64,000 nucleotides of DNA from Ruminococcus sp. (GTDB lineage: Bacteria; Bacillota; Clostridia; Oscillospirales; Ruminococcaceae). Positions within the stretch are counted from its first letter, which is position 1; every line of letters starts with the position of its first letter. The notes under the pieces were generated by a model. It searched no databases. It was not told where the DNA came from and saw only the letters and a program-made list of their open reading frames with translations. The position numbers were made by a program, and so were the translations under genes. Shown here in pieces: positions 42,569 to 50,942 of this stretch. The stretch is from NCBI GenBank assembly GCA_024403935.1, contig JAKSQV010000003.1, forward strand, positions 24,986-88,985, in the 5' to 3' direction.

Positions 42569-43096
42569 TTACTTCTGATTTTTTATTGCATATATCACAA
42601 CAGGTCTGCGTCCGCCGAGAAGCTTTTCGGGTGAATCCGCATAACGTACTGTATCGCAATTGTTGTACCTGTTGTATATTTTTATCCTGCCGTTCTCGCG
42701 TCTGCAGAAAACGGTATGGAGAGAGGAACGGAAGCGTTTTCCCGTCCAGAATGATATAATAAAGGCAGGCGTATCGCCCACCTCGCTGATACGTTCATAT
42801 TCCGCGCCGAACTTCTTCAGAGCCTTGCCTATGCGGTATACATTGCAGCCAAACAAGCCGAACAGCACCCTGTACTTTTCAAGATAGAACGCGATCTCCT
42901 GAAGCGGCTGCGGCTTTCCGATGTAGCGGAGCGCATTATATACGGATATGACCTCACAGCCGTTGTAGCTCATGCAGAAGAATCCGTATTTCAGCTTTGA
43001 TATGTCGCCCATTCCCTGACCGTTTATCATGCGGTCACTGAACTCACAGGCGCAGTTGTGCTCATAGTTGGCTTTCCTTGTAGTCTGTATCTTCAT
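42569..43096 (-). CDS. Possible papain-fold (C39-like) protein (175 aa)
   Basis: Visible elements fit a cysteine-peptidase fold: a possible nucleophile Cys in NGCEVISVYNALRYIGK, a later His in SSLHTVFCRRENGRIKIYNRYN, and the Asn-containing strand after it. No signal peptide or ABC domain is present. The ATG at 43096 is preferred over an upstream start that would overlap ruvB. It lies 13 bp behind ruvB. Such small C39-like proteins may be transglutaminase/BtrH-like; the target is unknown. Confidence 0.6.
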   Translation of the reverse strand: MKIQTTRKANYEHNCACEFSDRMINGQGMGDISKLKYGFFCMSYNGCEVISVYNALRYIGKPQPLQEIAFYLEKYRVLFGLFGCNVYRIGKALKKFGAEYERISEVGDTPAFIISFWTGKRFRSSLHTVFCRRENGRIKIYNRYNNCDTVRYADSPEKLLGGRRPVVIYAIKNQK

Positions 43097-43109
43097 AGCA
43101 TTATCCCGT

Positions 43110-44171
43110 TCAGAATGAGAGCTGACCGTCAGTACCGCCTGAAGCACTGTTCTCGGGCGGTACTATCCCGAGGTGCTCGTATGCAAGACGAGTTGCGACA
43201 CGTCCGCGCGGAGTCCTGCCGAGAAAGCCGAGCTGCATAAGAAACGGCTCGCATATATCCTCCAGTGTGACCGATTCCTCGCCTATTGCCGAGGCGATCG
43301 TTTCAAGTCCGACGGGACCGCCGCCGTAGCCCTTTATTATCATCTGAAGCATACGCCTGTCAAGGCTGTCGAGACCGAGAGAATCGATCTCAAGCCTGCT
43401 CAGTGCAACAGAGGCTATTTCCTTCGTTATCTGACCGTTGCCCATTACGTCCGCGAAATCGCGCACACGCTTCAGCAGACGGTTTGCGATACGCGGCGTA
43501 CCGCGTGCTCTGCCTGCTATTTCGGCTGCACCGTCGGTGTCGCACGGGATACATAGTATCATCGCGCTTCTGCGGACGATGTCTGTGAGCTGTTCCGCCG
43601 TATAGAGCTCAAGACGCTCGATAACGCCGAAACGGTCGCGCAGCGGTGCAGAGAGCTGACCTGCCCTCGTAGTCGCACCAATGAGTGTGAACGGCTTGAG
43701 GTCCATGCGTATCGAACGCGCAGAAGGACCTTTTCCGATAATGATGTCTATTACTCTGTCCTCAAGGGCAGGGTAAAGTATCTCCTCAACAGCGCGCGAA
43801 AGGCGGTGTATCTCGTCGATAAAGAGAACATCGTTGTCATTGAGGCTCGTGAGCAGCGAAACAAGGTCGCCGGGCTTCTCGATAGCGGGACCTGTGGTCA
43901 CGCGGAGGTTTACTCCGAGCTCATGTGCGATTATTGACGAAAGCGTGGTCTTTCCGAGGCCGGGAGGCCCGTACAGCAGGACGTGGTCAAGCGGCTCGCC
44001 GCGCTTGCGGGCAGCCTCGATGTAAATGGCTATCTTTTCCTTGACCTTGTCCTGACCGATGTATTCATGCAGGTTCTGCGGGCGGAGAGAGATCTCTATG
44101 TCGCCGTCATCCTGAGTTACCTCGGGAGAAATTACTCTCGGGGCAAATTCCATTTCCTCAGTCTCTATCAT
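43110..44171 (-). CDS. ruvB: Holliday junction helicase RuvB
   Basis: 353 residues. It starts with [20 protein letters not shown]. Walker A is [14 protein letters not shown], Walker [13 protein letters not shown], sensor 1 [20 protein letters not shown], and the C-terminal winged helix has [19 protein letters not shown]. It drives branch migration with RuvA. Separated from ruvA by the sseB-like gene. Confidence 0.98.
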   Translation of the reverse strand: MIETEEMEFAPRVISPEVTQDDGDIEISLRPQNLHEYIGQDKVKEKIAIYIEAARKRGEPLDHVLLYGPPGLGKTTLSSIIAHELGVNLRVTTGPAIEKPGDLVSLLTSLNDNDVLFIDEIHRLSRAVEEILYPALEDRVIDIIIGKGPSARSIRMDLKPFTLIGATTRAGQLSAPLRDRFGVIERLELYTAEQLTDIVRRSAMILCIPCDTDGAAEIAGRARGTPRIANRLLKRVRDFADVMGNGQITKEIASVALSRLEIDSLGLDSLDRRMLQMIIKGYGGGPVGLETIASAIGEESVTLEDICEPFLMQLGFLGRTPRGRVATRLAYEHLGIVPPENSASGGTDGQLSF

Positions 44172-44207
44172 TGCCGATCCTCACCTCACCTTTGTGATAC
44201 GCCCTGA

Positions 44208-44939
44208 TTACTTCTCAAAATAACGCTTCTTGCGGACATAGAACGGTTCTACCGTGCCTGCCGCCTTCTTGCCCATATCCTGCTCGAAGCTGATAAAGCA
44301 GAGGTGCTCGTTTGCCTTTACTGTTTTGGAGAGATACTTTGACAGCGGAACAAAAAGCTTTCTCGTGCTGCCCATCATGTCAAGAACGATGAGTATCTGC
44401 GGTCTTTCGCAGCCCTTTGTCATCTCCATGATGTAAGCGCGGTCAACGTTGGGCTGCTTCGAGAGGAATTTGGAAGCTGCCTTTGTGATATGTCCTACAG
44501 ACTGCTGACACGGACGATAGCTGATAGTGTCCGCTTCGTTGTAGGAAATGGCTTTGATTTTGAGGTTGCGGGCTATCATGAGGATGCTCTTGATCTCCTG
44601 CGATGAGAATTCCTTGCCGTAGGAGTTGGGGTTGAGAACTGCCGAGACTGACTGGATAAGGTCGAAAAGTCTGAGGCAGTTGATCTTATAGCAGTCAACA
44701 TATCTCTTTGCAAACTGCTGGAGTGAGCGATAACTTGTAAAGAACGGGATAAAAATATCGCCGTTGGGATTCTGGGTGGTTATCAGCTCAAGCTGGATAC
44801 CGCCCTCTTCTCTGCTTCTGTCCTCCTTGACGGGATTCTTGCAGATTACATATACATCGCTTTTGATAAGTGTCTGCAAAAAAAGCGAACGTTTTGATGG
44901 GTCTTTGATGGCAGCCTTTAATAACTCGTCAAGATTCAT
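44208..44939 (-). CDS. SseB-family protein (243 aa)
   Basis: The N-terminal domain (LLKAAIKDPSKRSLFLQTLIKSDVYVI...GDIFIPFFTSYRSLQQF) matches the SseB N-domain pattern. The second half (about 140-243, DRAYIMEMTKGCERPQILIVLDM) fits the SseB C-domain. Soluble and cytoplasmic. SseB is named after enhanced serine sensitivity in E. coli; its biochemical role is unknown. It sits inside the ruv set between ruvA and ruvB. Confidence 0.72.
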   Translation of the reverse strand: MNLDELLKAAIKDPSKRSLFLQTLIKSDVYVICKNPVKEDRSREEGGIQLELITTQNPNGDIFIPFFTSYRSLQQFAKRYVDCYKINCLRLFDLIQSVSAVLNPNSYGKEFSSQEIKSILMIARNLKIKAISYNEADTISYRPCQQSVGHITKAASKFLSKQPNVDRAYIMEMTKGCERPQILIVLDMMGSTRKLFVPLSKYLSKTVKANEHLCFISFEQDMGKKAAGTVEPFYVRKKRYFEK

Positions 44940-44974
44940 GATTGTTCTTTCCTTTCGTGTGTGATTTGGTATGA

Positions 44975-45598
44975 TTATCGCATATTATTTGCGTTAATTA
45001 TTCTGAGGGTCTCCTTTATCATATCCTGCGTGGAGAGCGACTTATCGAGCTTTCCGAGTATCGGAGCCGCCTCTCCCTGCGAATATCCGAGCACCATGAG
45101 AGCTTCAAGAGCCTCGGTAACTGCAGACGTTACCGCCCCGTCAGGGACAGCCGAGAAGCTTGCCGCATCTACTGCAACAGAACCTCCCACTGACTCCGCG
45201 GACATTTTGTCCTTCAGCTCAAGAACTATTCTCTGCGCCGTTTTTGCGCCGATGCCCTTTGTTCTTGTGAACGATTTGCTGTCGCCCGAAGCAACTGTGA
45301 AGGCGAACTGCTCGGGTGTCATATCCGAGAGTATCGAGGTCGCAGCCTTCGGCCCCACGCCTGTTACCGATATGAGCAGGCGGAAGCAGCTCAGCTCCTG
45401 CAATGTTGCGAAGCCGAACAGCTCCACAGCATCCTCTCTCACATAGAGGTGGGTATATAACGTGACCTCACTGTCTGTTTCACCGAGCCGCGAGACGGTA
45501 TTGTAGGATGTTCTGCATCCGTATCCGACTCCTCCGCATTCAACGACAACGAAACCAAGCTCTTTCAGCGCGAGCCTGCCGCGCAGACTGTATATCAT
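44975..45598 (-). CDS. ruvA: Holliday junction protein RuvA
   Basis: 207 residues starting MIYSLRGRLALKELGFVVVECGGVGYGC. The helix-hairpin-helix is LISVTGVGPKAATSILS and KGIGAKTAQRIVLELKDKM, and the C-terminal three-helix domain (ALMVLGYSQGEAAPIL) contacts RuvB. The ATG at 45598 has GGAGGAG upstream; an earlier ATG lies within that site. It starts 17 bp behind the ruvC stop. Confidence 0.97.
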   Translation of the reverse strand: MIYSLRGRLALKELGFVVVECGGVGYGCRTSYNTVSRLGETDSEVTLYTHLYVREDAVELFGFATLQELSCFRLLISVTGVGPKAATSILSDMTPEQFAFTVASGDSKSFTRTKGIGAKTAQRIVLELKDKMSAESVGGSVAVDAASFSAVPDGAVTSAVTEALEALMVLGYSQGEAAPILGKLDKSLSTQDMIKETLRIINANNMR

Positions 45599-45615
45599 TG
45601 TAATCTCCTCCTGCA

Positions 45616-46101
45616 TCAGCCCCAGCGAGTGGAGTGTCCGTGACAGATAGCGATAGCGAGCGCATCCGCAGCATCATCGGGCTTTGGTATCTGAGCCAGC
45701 CCGAGAAGCTGGCGCGTCATTTCCATGACCTGCTTCTTCTCTGCTTTTCCGTATCCGACAACGGCTGATTTCACCTGAAGCGGCGTATATTCAAATATCG
45801 GCACATTGCGTTCGGCTGCCGAGAGCACGGTGACTCCTCTTGCCTGTGCAACGTCGATTCCCGTTTTCTGGTTGGTGTTGAAATAGAGCTTTTCGATAGC
45901 CATGCATTCGGGTGCATACTTCCCGAAGATAAACTCCATATCATTGCGTATCGCCTTCAGCCTCTCAGGGAACGGCGTACCTGCTTCAGTGAGGATCGCG
46001 CCGTATTCCACGGGAGTAAATCGGAGCCCGTCGTAATCGAGCACACCGAAGCCGACAATGGCATATCCCGGGTCAACGCCTAAAATACGTACTTTGTTCA
46101 C
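45616..46101 (-). CDS. ruvC: Holliday junction resolvase RuvC
   Basis: About 161 residues. Catalytic acids are visible: ILGVDPGYAIVGFG, CMAIEKLYFNTNQKTGIDVAQARGV and KPDDAADALAIAICHGH. It cuts Holliday junctions symmetrically. The start is uncertain: GTG 46101 gives the usual VRILGVDPG beginning but has only a distant AGGA, while an in-frame ATG at 46140 would add 13 residues. First gene of the long minus-strand run, with its own promoter. Confidence 0.95.
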   Translation of the reverse strand: MNKVRILGVDPGYAIVGFGVLDYDGLRFTPVEYGAILTEAGTPFPERLKAIRNDMEFIFGKYAPECMAIEKLYFNTNQKTGIDVAQARGVTVLSAAERNVPIFEYTPLQVKSAVVGYGKAEKKQVMEMTRQLLGLAQIPKPDDAADALAIAICHGHSTRWG

Positions 46102-46200
46102 GATAACTAGCTGTATTTTCCTAATATTGACCAGCGGCATGAACGGAAGCTCTCATGAATTTTCCGCGCGCAGCCGCACTGCCTCACCATATACTTTATT

Positions 46201-46230
46201 ATTATACCACAAACATCACAAGCATTGCAA
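46201..46230 (-). promoter_or_regulatory. Promoter of ruvC
   Basis: Minus strand TTGCAA (46230-46225), 18-bp spacer, TATAAT (46206-46201). Confidence 0.7.
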
Positions 46231-46345
46231 CAATTTGAACAATTTTTATTTGTTTTGACTAAATGGCTGCCCCCCTGCGCTGATTATACCGCTCGTACAG
46301 GACATATCACCACTCCTGCACCGCCGGAAGAAAGCGGAATTCTTG

Positions 46346-46374
46346 TTGACATTCCATGTGATGTGTGATAGAAT
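46346..46374 (+). promoter_or_regulatory. Promoter of pheA
   Basis: TTGACA (46346-46351), 17-bp spacer, TAGAAT (46369-46374). Confidence 0.8.
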
Positions 46375-46411
46375 CTGTAATGTATAATTCTGAATGATTC
46401 GGAGGGACAAT

Positions 46412-47533
46412 ATGGATCTTCAGCAGCTTCGTGAAGGCATTGACGAGATCGACAGCAGCATCCTTGAGCTTTTTCTGAAAAGAATGGAGCTTTGCTGCGG
46501 TGTCGCAGAATACAAAAAACAGCATAATATGCCCGTTTTTCAGGGTGGACGTGAAAAGCAGGTCATCGACAGGATACGCGCTCTTACTGGAGACAGCGAG
46601 CTTGAAGCAGGTACGGCAGCTCTGTTCACCTCGATAATGGACATCAGCAAGATACTTCAGAACCGCAGGATACTCGCGGACAGCCCCGATTACAGCTTTA
46701 CCGTACCCGACTTTGCAGGTGCGTCACGGATAGGCTGTCAGGGAACATCGGGTGCCAACTCAGAGGCCGCCGCAAAAAAACTTTTCGGCGATATACAGCC
46801 CATCTTCTACAAATCGTTTGAGGAGGTGTTCGCGGCTGTACAGGCAGGCGAGCTCGATTACGGTGTGCTGCCCGTTCACAATTCAACAGCGGGTAGTGTC
46901 AGCAGTACCTACGATCTCATGGCAAAATACAGCGTGTATACGGTCAGTGAGACGTGCGTGGAGATAAACCACTGCCTTGCCGCAAAGGCTGATGTTGCCG
47001 AATCGGAACTGACTACGGTATATTCCCATCCGCAGGCGATAGCTCAGTGCTGCGACTATCTCACGGCTCACGGGCTGAAAACCGCCGAATACGGCAATAC
47101 TGCGACAGCCGCCGCAATGGTCGCTGAAAGTGACGTATCCGAACGGCTCGCGGCAATATGCTCCGCGGACTGTGCAGAAAAGTTCGGGCTGAACATAATC
47201 GCTGAAAACATCGCCGACTGCGCTCTCAACCGCACGCGCTTCGTCTGCATATCAAGAGAGCTTCAGGTCGCACCCGAATCCGATGCAATATCGGTGATGC
47301 TGAAGATACCGCACACCGAAGGAAGCCTCTATCGGCTCCTTACAAAATTCTGCGTGAACGGTATGAACCTTCTGCGTATCGAGAGCCGTCCTGTCAGGGA
47401 TGGAAGCTTCGATGTCATGTTCTACCTTGATTTCAGCGGAAGAATAGATGACCCAAGCGTGAAGGCACTGATGAACGACCTTGCGGAGAATCTCGAATTT
47501 TTCCGCTTTCTCGGCACATTCAGGAGCGAATGA
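46412..47533 (+). CDS. pheA: Bifunctional chorismate mutase / prephenate dehydratase
   Basis: 373 residues in three parts. The AroQ chorismate mutase helix (1 to about 85) has LREGIDEIDSSILELFLKRMELC and GREKQVIDR. The prephenate dehydratase domain (about 105-285) has GCQGTSGANSEAAAKK, YGVLPVHNSTAGSVSSTYDLM and CALNRTRFVCIS; the last is the TRF motif for catalysis. The ACT domain (about 290-373) has EGSLYRLL and ESRPVRDGSFDVMFYLDF, which binds phenylalanine for feedback control. It makes phenylpyruvate from chorismate. The ATG at 46412 lies 7 nt behind GGAGGG. It leads an operon with metH 18 bp later. Confidence 0.96.
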   Translation: MDLQQLREGIDEIDSSILELFLKRMELCCGVAEYKKQHNMPVFQGGREKQVIDRIRALTGDSELEAGTAALFTSIMDISKILQNRRILADSPDYSFTVPDFAGASRIGCQGTSGANSEAAAKKLFGDIQPIFYKSFEEVFAAVQAGELDYGVLPVHNSTAGSVSSTYDLMAKYSVYTVSETCVEINHCLAAKADVAESELTTVYSHPQAIAQCCDYLTAHGLKTAEYGNTATAAAMVAESDVSERLAAICSADCAEKFGLNIIAENIADCALNRTRFVCISRELQVAPESDAISVMLKIPHTEGSLYRLLTKFCVNGMNLLRIESRPVRDGSFDVMFYLDFSGRIDDPSVKALMNDLAENLEFFRFLGTFRSE

Positions 47534-47551
47534 TTTTACGGAGGAACAGCC

Positions 47552-49927
47552 ATGCCTGACAGATTTAATGAATTGCTCGAAAACAACAGCTTTGTTTTCT
47601 TTGACGGAGGCTTCGGAACAATGCTCCAGTCCGCAGGTATCGATACGGGAAAGTATCCTGCCGCGCTCTGCATCACCGATCCCGAGCCGATAAAGGACAT
47701 CCACCGCGCTTACGCGGAAAGCGGTGCGGACATAATTACAGCAAACACCTTCGGGGCAAACCGCTATAAGCTCAGCGGAAGCAGCTATACGGTACAGGAA
47801 GTCACCGAAGCGGCAATAAGATGCGCGAGGGAGGCGGCAGGCGGAACTGCTCTCGTAGCCCTTGATATAGGTCCGATAGGTCAACTTCTCGAGCCTGTGG
47901 GAACACTCACGTTCGAGGAAGCCTACGACTGCTTCAAGGAGGTCGTACTTGCAGGAGAGGATGCCGATCTGATCCTGATCGAGACGATGACCGACCTCTA
48001 TGAAGTCAAGGCTGCTCTCCTTGCCGCAAAGGAGAACTCCTCCAAGCCCGTTATCCTGACCATGAGCTTTGAGGAGAATCAGCGCACCTTCACAGGCGTG
48101 CTGCCCGAATGTATGGTATCTCTCGCAGAGGGACTCGGAGCAGATGCGGTAGGCGTGAACTGCTCACTCGGTCCTGACGAGCTGTACCCTGTCGTAGAAA
48201 AGATTTGCCGCCTTACAACGCTCCCTGTCATAGCCCAGCCGAACGCAGGACTCCCTGACCCTGTAACGAACACCTTCGGCGTAACTCCCGAACAGTTCGC
48301 GGAAAGCGCAGCCAGATTCGCAGAATGCGGCGTAAAGATATTCGGCGGCTGCTGCGGCACTACACCTGCCCATATCAGCGCAGTTGCCGAGGCTCTGAGC
48401 GGAATGGAGTATTCTCCGCAGTCGGCTGAACGCTGCCCGTCAGTATGCTCGGGCGTGACCTGCGTTGCGATAGACCAGCCCCGTATTATCGGCGAAAGAA
48501 TCAATCCCACAGGAAAGAAGCGTTTCAAGGAAGCTCTCCTTGCTCATGACATCGACTACATTCTCGGTCAGGCTGTCGAGCAGGTACGCGCAGGCGCAGA
48601 GATCCTCGATGTGAATGTGGGACTCCCCGAAATTGACGAAAAAGCCATGATGGTGACTGCCGTAAAAGCAATACAGAGCGTGTGCGACACGCCGCTCCAA
48701 CTCGATTCCACGATACCCGAGGTGCTTGAAGCAGGACTGCGCGTATACAACGGCAAGCCCATAGTCAACTCCGTGAACGGCGAGGACAGCTCGCTTGATA
48801 CGATACTTCCCATAGTCAAGAAATACGGCGCGGCAGTTGTGGGACTCACACTCGACAAGAACGGTATCCCCAAGACCGCTGACGGCAGATTTGCCATTGC
48901 GGAAAAGATACTCGACCGTGCAATGTCCTACGGTATACCGAAGGAGGACGTATATATCGACTGCCTCACGCTGACTGCTTCTGCGGAACAGGACGGCGCG
49001 GCAGAGACGCTGAAGGCTCTGAGCCGCGTGAAGAACGATCTCGGACTGAGGACCGTGCTCGGCGTATCGAACATCTCGTTCGGACTCCCCAACAGGGAAC
49101 TCATCACACTCACATTCCTGACTATGGCACTCAACTGCGGACTTGACCTGCCTATCATAAATCCGAATGCGGCTTCCGTTATCGGAGCTGTGCGCGCATA
49201 CAGGCTCCTTGCAGGTATAGACCGTGATTCTGCGGAATATATCTCCGTTTATGCAAACGAGGATGCCGCTCCGTCAGCTCCGTCCGCAGCAAACGGCTCG
49301 CCCGACCTCATAAACGCGGTGAGCAGCGGTCTGAAAGCTGATGCAGTAAAGGCGGCAGAGCAGCTCCTCGGAACGACCGATGCAATGGATATAATCAACA
49401 ATTACCTTGTCCCTGCACTTGATTCGGCAGGCGAGAAATTCGAGAAGGGCAGGATCTTCCTGCCGCAGCTTATCCTCACGGCTGAAGCCGCACAGGCATG
49501 CTTCGAGATAATCAAGGACAGGCTCGCACAGACGGGAGGAGAAGCCGTTTCCAAGGGCAAGGTCGTGCTTGCGACCGTAAAGGGCGACATCCACGACATC
49601 GGCAAAAACATCGTAAAGGTGCTTCTTGAAAGCTACGGCTTCACGGTCATCGACCTCGGCAAGGACGTTGAACCGAGCGTTATCGTTGATGCTGCAATAG
49701 AACACGGTACAAAGCTTGTGGGACTTTCCGCACTCATGACGACCACTCTCGGCGCAATGGAGGAGACGATACGCCTGCTCAACGAGCGTTATCCCGAGTG
49801 TGAAACTGTCGTGGGCGGAGCTGTGCTGACGGCTTCCTATGCGGAAAAGATACACGCCGGCTACTACGCTGAGGATGCCAAGCAGACCGTGGACATCGCA
49901 GCAAAGGTGTACTCAGACGGGCAGTGA
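47552..49927 (+). CDS. metH: Cobalamin-dependent methionine synthase, short form
   Basis: 791 residues. The homocysteine-binding domain (1 to about 285) ends with the zinc Cys pair FGGCCGTTPAHI. The pterin domain (about 305-560) contains IIGERINPTGKKRFKEALL and LDVNVGLPEIDE. The B12 cap and B12-binding domains (about 580-791) have the cobalt-ligand motif KGDIHDIGKNIV. The C-terminal AdoMet-dependent reactivation domain of E. coli MetH is absent, as in many Clostridia, so reactivation needs a separate protein. It transfers a methyl group from methyl-THF to homocysteine. ACGGAGGAA precedes the ATG. Confidence 0.95.
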   Translation: MPDRFNELLENNSFVFFDGGFGTMLQSAGIDTGKYPAALCITDPEPIKDIHRAYAESGADIITANTFGANRYKLSGSSYTVQEVTEAAIRCAREAAGGTALVALDIGPIGQLLEPVGTLTFEEAYDCFKEVVLAGEDADLILIETMTDLYEVKAALLAAKENSSKPVILTMSFEENQRTFTGVLPECMVSLAEGLGADAVGVNCSLGPDELYPVVEKICRLTTLPVIAQPNAGLPDPVTNTFGVTPEQFAESAARFAECGVKIFGGCCGTTPAHISAVAEALSGMEYSPQSAERCPSVCSGVTCVAIDQPRIIGERINPTGKKRFKEALLAHDIDYILGQAVEQVRAGAEILDVNVGLPEIDEKAMMVTAVKAIQSVCDTPLQLDSTIPEVLEAGLRVYNGKPIVNSVNGEDSSLDTILPIVKKYGAAVVGLTLDKNGIPKTADGRFAIAEKILDRAMSYGIPKEDVYIDCLTLTASAEQDGAAETLKALSRVKNDLGLRTVLGVSNISFGLPNRELITLTFLTMALNCGLDLPIINPNAASVIGAVRAYRLLAGIDRDSAEYISVYANEDAAPSAPSAANGSPDLINAVSSGLKADAVKAAEQLLGTTDAMDIINNYLVPALDSAGEKFEKGRIFLPQLILTAEAAQACFEIIKDRLAQTGGEAVSKGKVVLATVKGDIHDIGKNIVKVLLESYGFTVIDLGKDVEPSVIVDAAIEHGTKLVGLSALMTTTLGAMEETIRLLNERYPECETVVGGAVLTASYAEKIHAGYYAEDAKQTVDIAAKVYSDGQ

Positions 49928-49959
49928 AATGCCCTTAGGATATTCAATGAGGTGCTGAA

Positions 49960-50766
49960 ATGAAAAAATACCGCAGTTTACTTCTTTTTACAATAACAGC
50001 TTCCGTGATACTGCTCGTGGTTACGGTCGTGCTGCTCTATTTCTCGGCAAAGCGGCAGCAGAACGACCGCTATATCTTTATCGATCCCGATACGATACAG
50101 CTCGTACAGCTTGAAGCTCCGAAAGACGGCGACACCATAGCGATCGTCGATACAACGCTCGGAGAGATACGCTTTGTGCTCTATCCCGACCGCTCACCGA
50201 ACGCCGTGAAGAACTTCACAGAGCTTGCAGAGAGCGGCTGGTACGACAACACCTACGTTTTTGATGCAATGGACGGCATTTATGCTTCGGCAGGCTGCAA
50301 GCAGAAAAACGGCGAGATCTCGGGCAGTTCCGACAGCTCACGCGAAAAGACCGAGCGCGAGCTTCATCAGGACCTGTGGCCGTTCCGCGGAGCAGTGTGC
50401 ATGGTGAATACCGCCAAGGAAAGCTCGTTCAAGAACAAGCTCATGGGCGGCGGAACGTTCTATAACGGAAGCTGCTTCATGTTCATAGACGAGGTGGAGC
50501 TTGATGACGAATCGAAGCAGCAGCTTCTCGACGCCTCGGACAATAAGGCTCTCGGTCAGGCATTCATTGACCTCGGCGGCGTTCCGAACCTTTCCCAGCA
50601 GGCTACTGTCATCGGTCAGACATACGAGGGACTCGATGTCATCGACGCGCTCACTTCTCTCGAAACGGAAAATAACGGAAAATATATGATACCCAAGGAA
50701 GATATCGTGATAAATTCAGTAAAAATTGATACCTATTCCTCCGGAAATGACGTCAAAAACAAGTGA
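49960..50766 (+). CDS. Membrane-anchored cyclophilin-type peptidyl-prolyl isomerase
   Basis: 268 residues. A single N-terminal anchor (LLLFTITASVILLVVTVVLLYFSA) is followed by an outward domain with the cyclophilin pattern: TTLGEIRFVLYPDRSPNAVKNFTELAESGWYDNTYVFDAMDGIYASAGC and GAVCMVNT. Several standard active-site residues (for example the Arg of FHRV) are replaced (YVFDAM), so activity is uncertain. GAGGTG precedes the ATG. It is third in the pheA-metH operon and is followed by a second cyclophilin gene with its own promoter. Confidence 0.85.
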   Translation: MKKYRSLLLFTITASVILLVVTVVLLYFSAKRQQNDRYIFIDPDTIQLVQLEAPKDGDTIAIVDTTLGEIRFVLYPDRSPNAVKNFTELAESGWYDNTYVFDAMDGIYASAGCKQKNGEISGSSDSSREKTERELHQDLWPFRGAVCMVNTAKESSFKNKLMGGGTFYNGSCFMFIDEVELDDESKQQLLDASDNKALGQAFIDLGGVPNLSQQATVIGQTYEGLDVIDALTSLETENNGKYMIPKEDIVINSVKIDTYSSGNDVKNK

Positions 50767-50834
50767 TACTCGGCATTTTCCGCTCCGATTAGGCAGAATT
50801 ATGACACAATATGCCAAAAAATTACGGTAAAGTA

Positions 50835-50863
50835 TTTACAAATCAGTTTTTTTGTAGTATAAT
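50835..50863 (+). promoter_or_regulatory. Promoter of the tandem cyclophilin gene
   Basis: TTTACA (50835-50840), 17-bp spacer, TATAAT (50858-50863). Confidence 0.75.
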
Positions 50864-50942
50864 AATTTAGTTGAGATGTACACTATTTTTGTCTCAACAT
50901 GAAAATTAAAGCGATTTCACGATAAAATTGAGGAGTGAAATA

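Larger units (their letters stand above)
46102..46411. other. Divergent promoter region between ruvC and pheA
   Basis: A gene-free region of about 310 bp holding one sigma-A promoter for each side and little else. No T-box or other recognisable riboswitch. Confidence 0.7.

Noticed and set aside
46102-46411. T-box or other attenuator before pheA
   Set aside because: The predicted start lies only about 30 nt before the gene and no T-box sequence or terminator hairpin is present.
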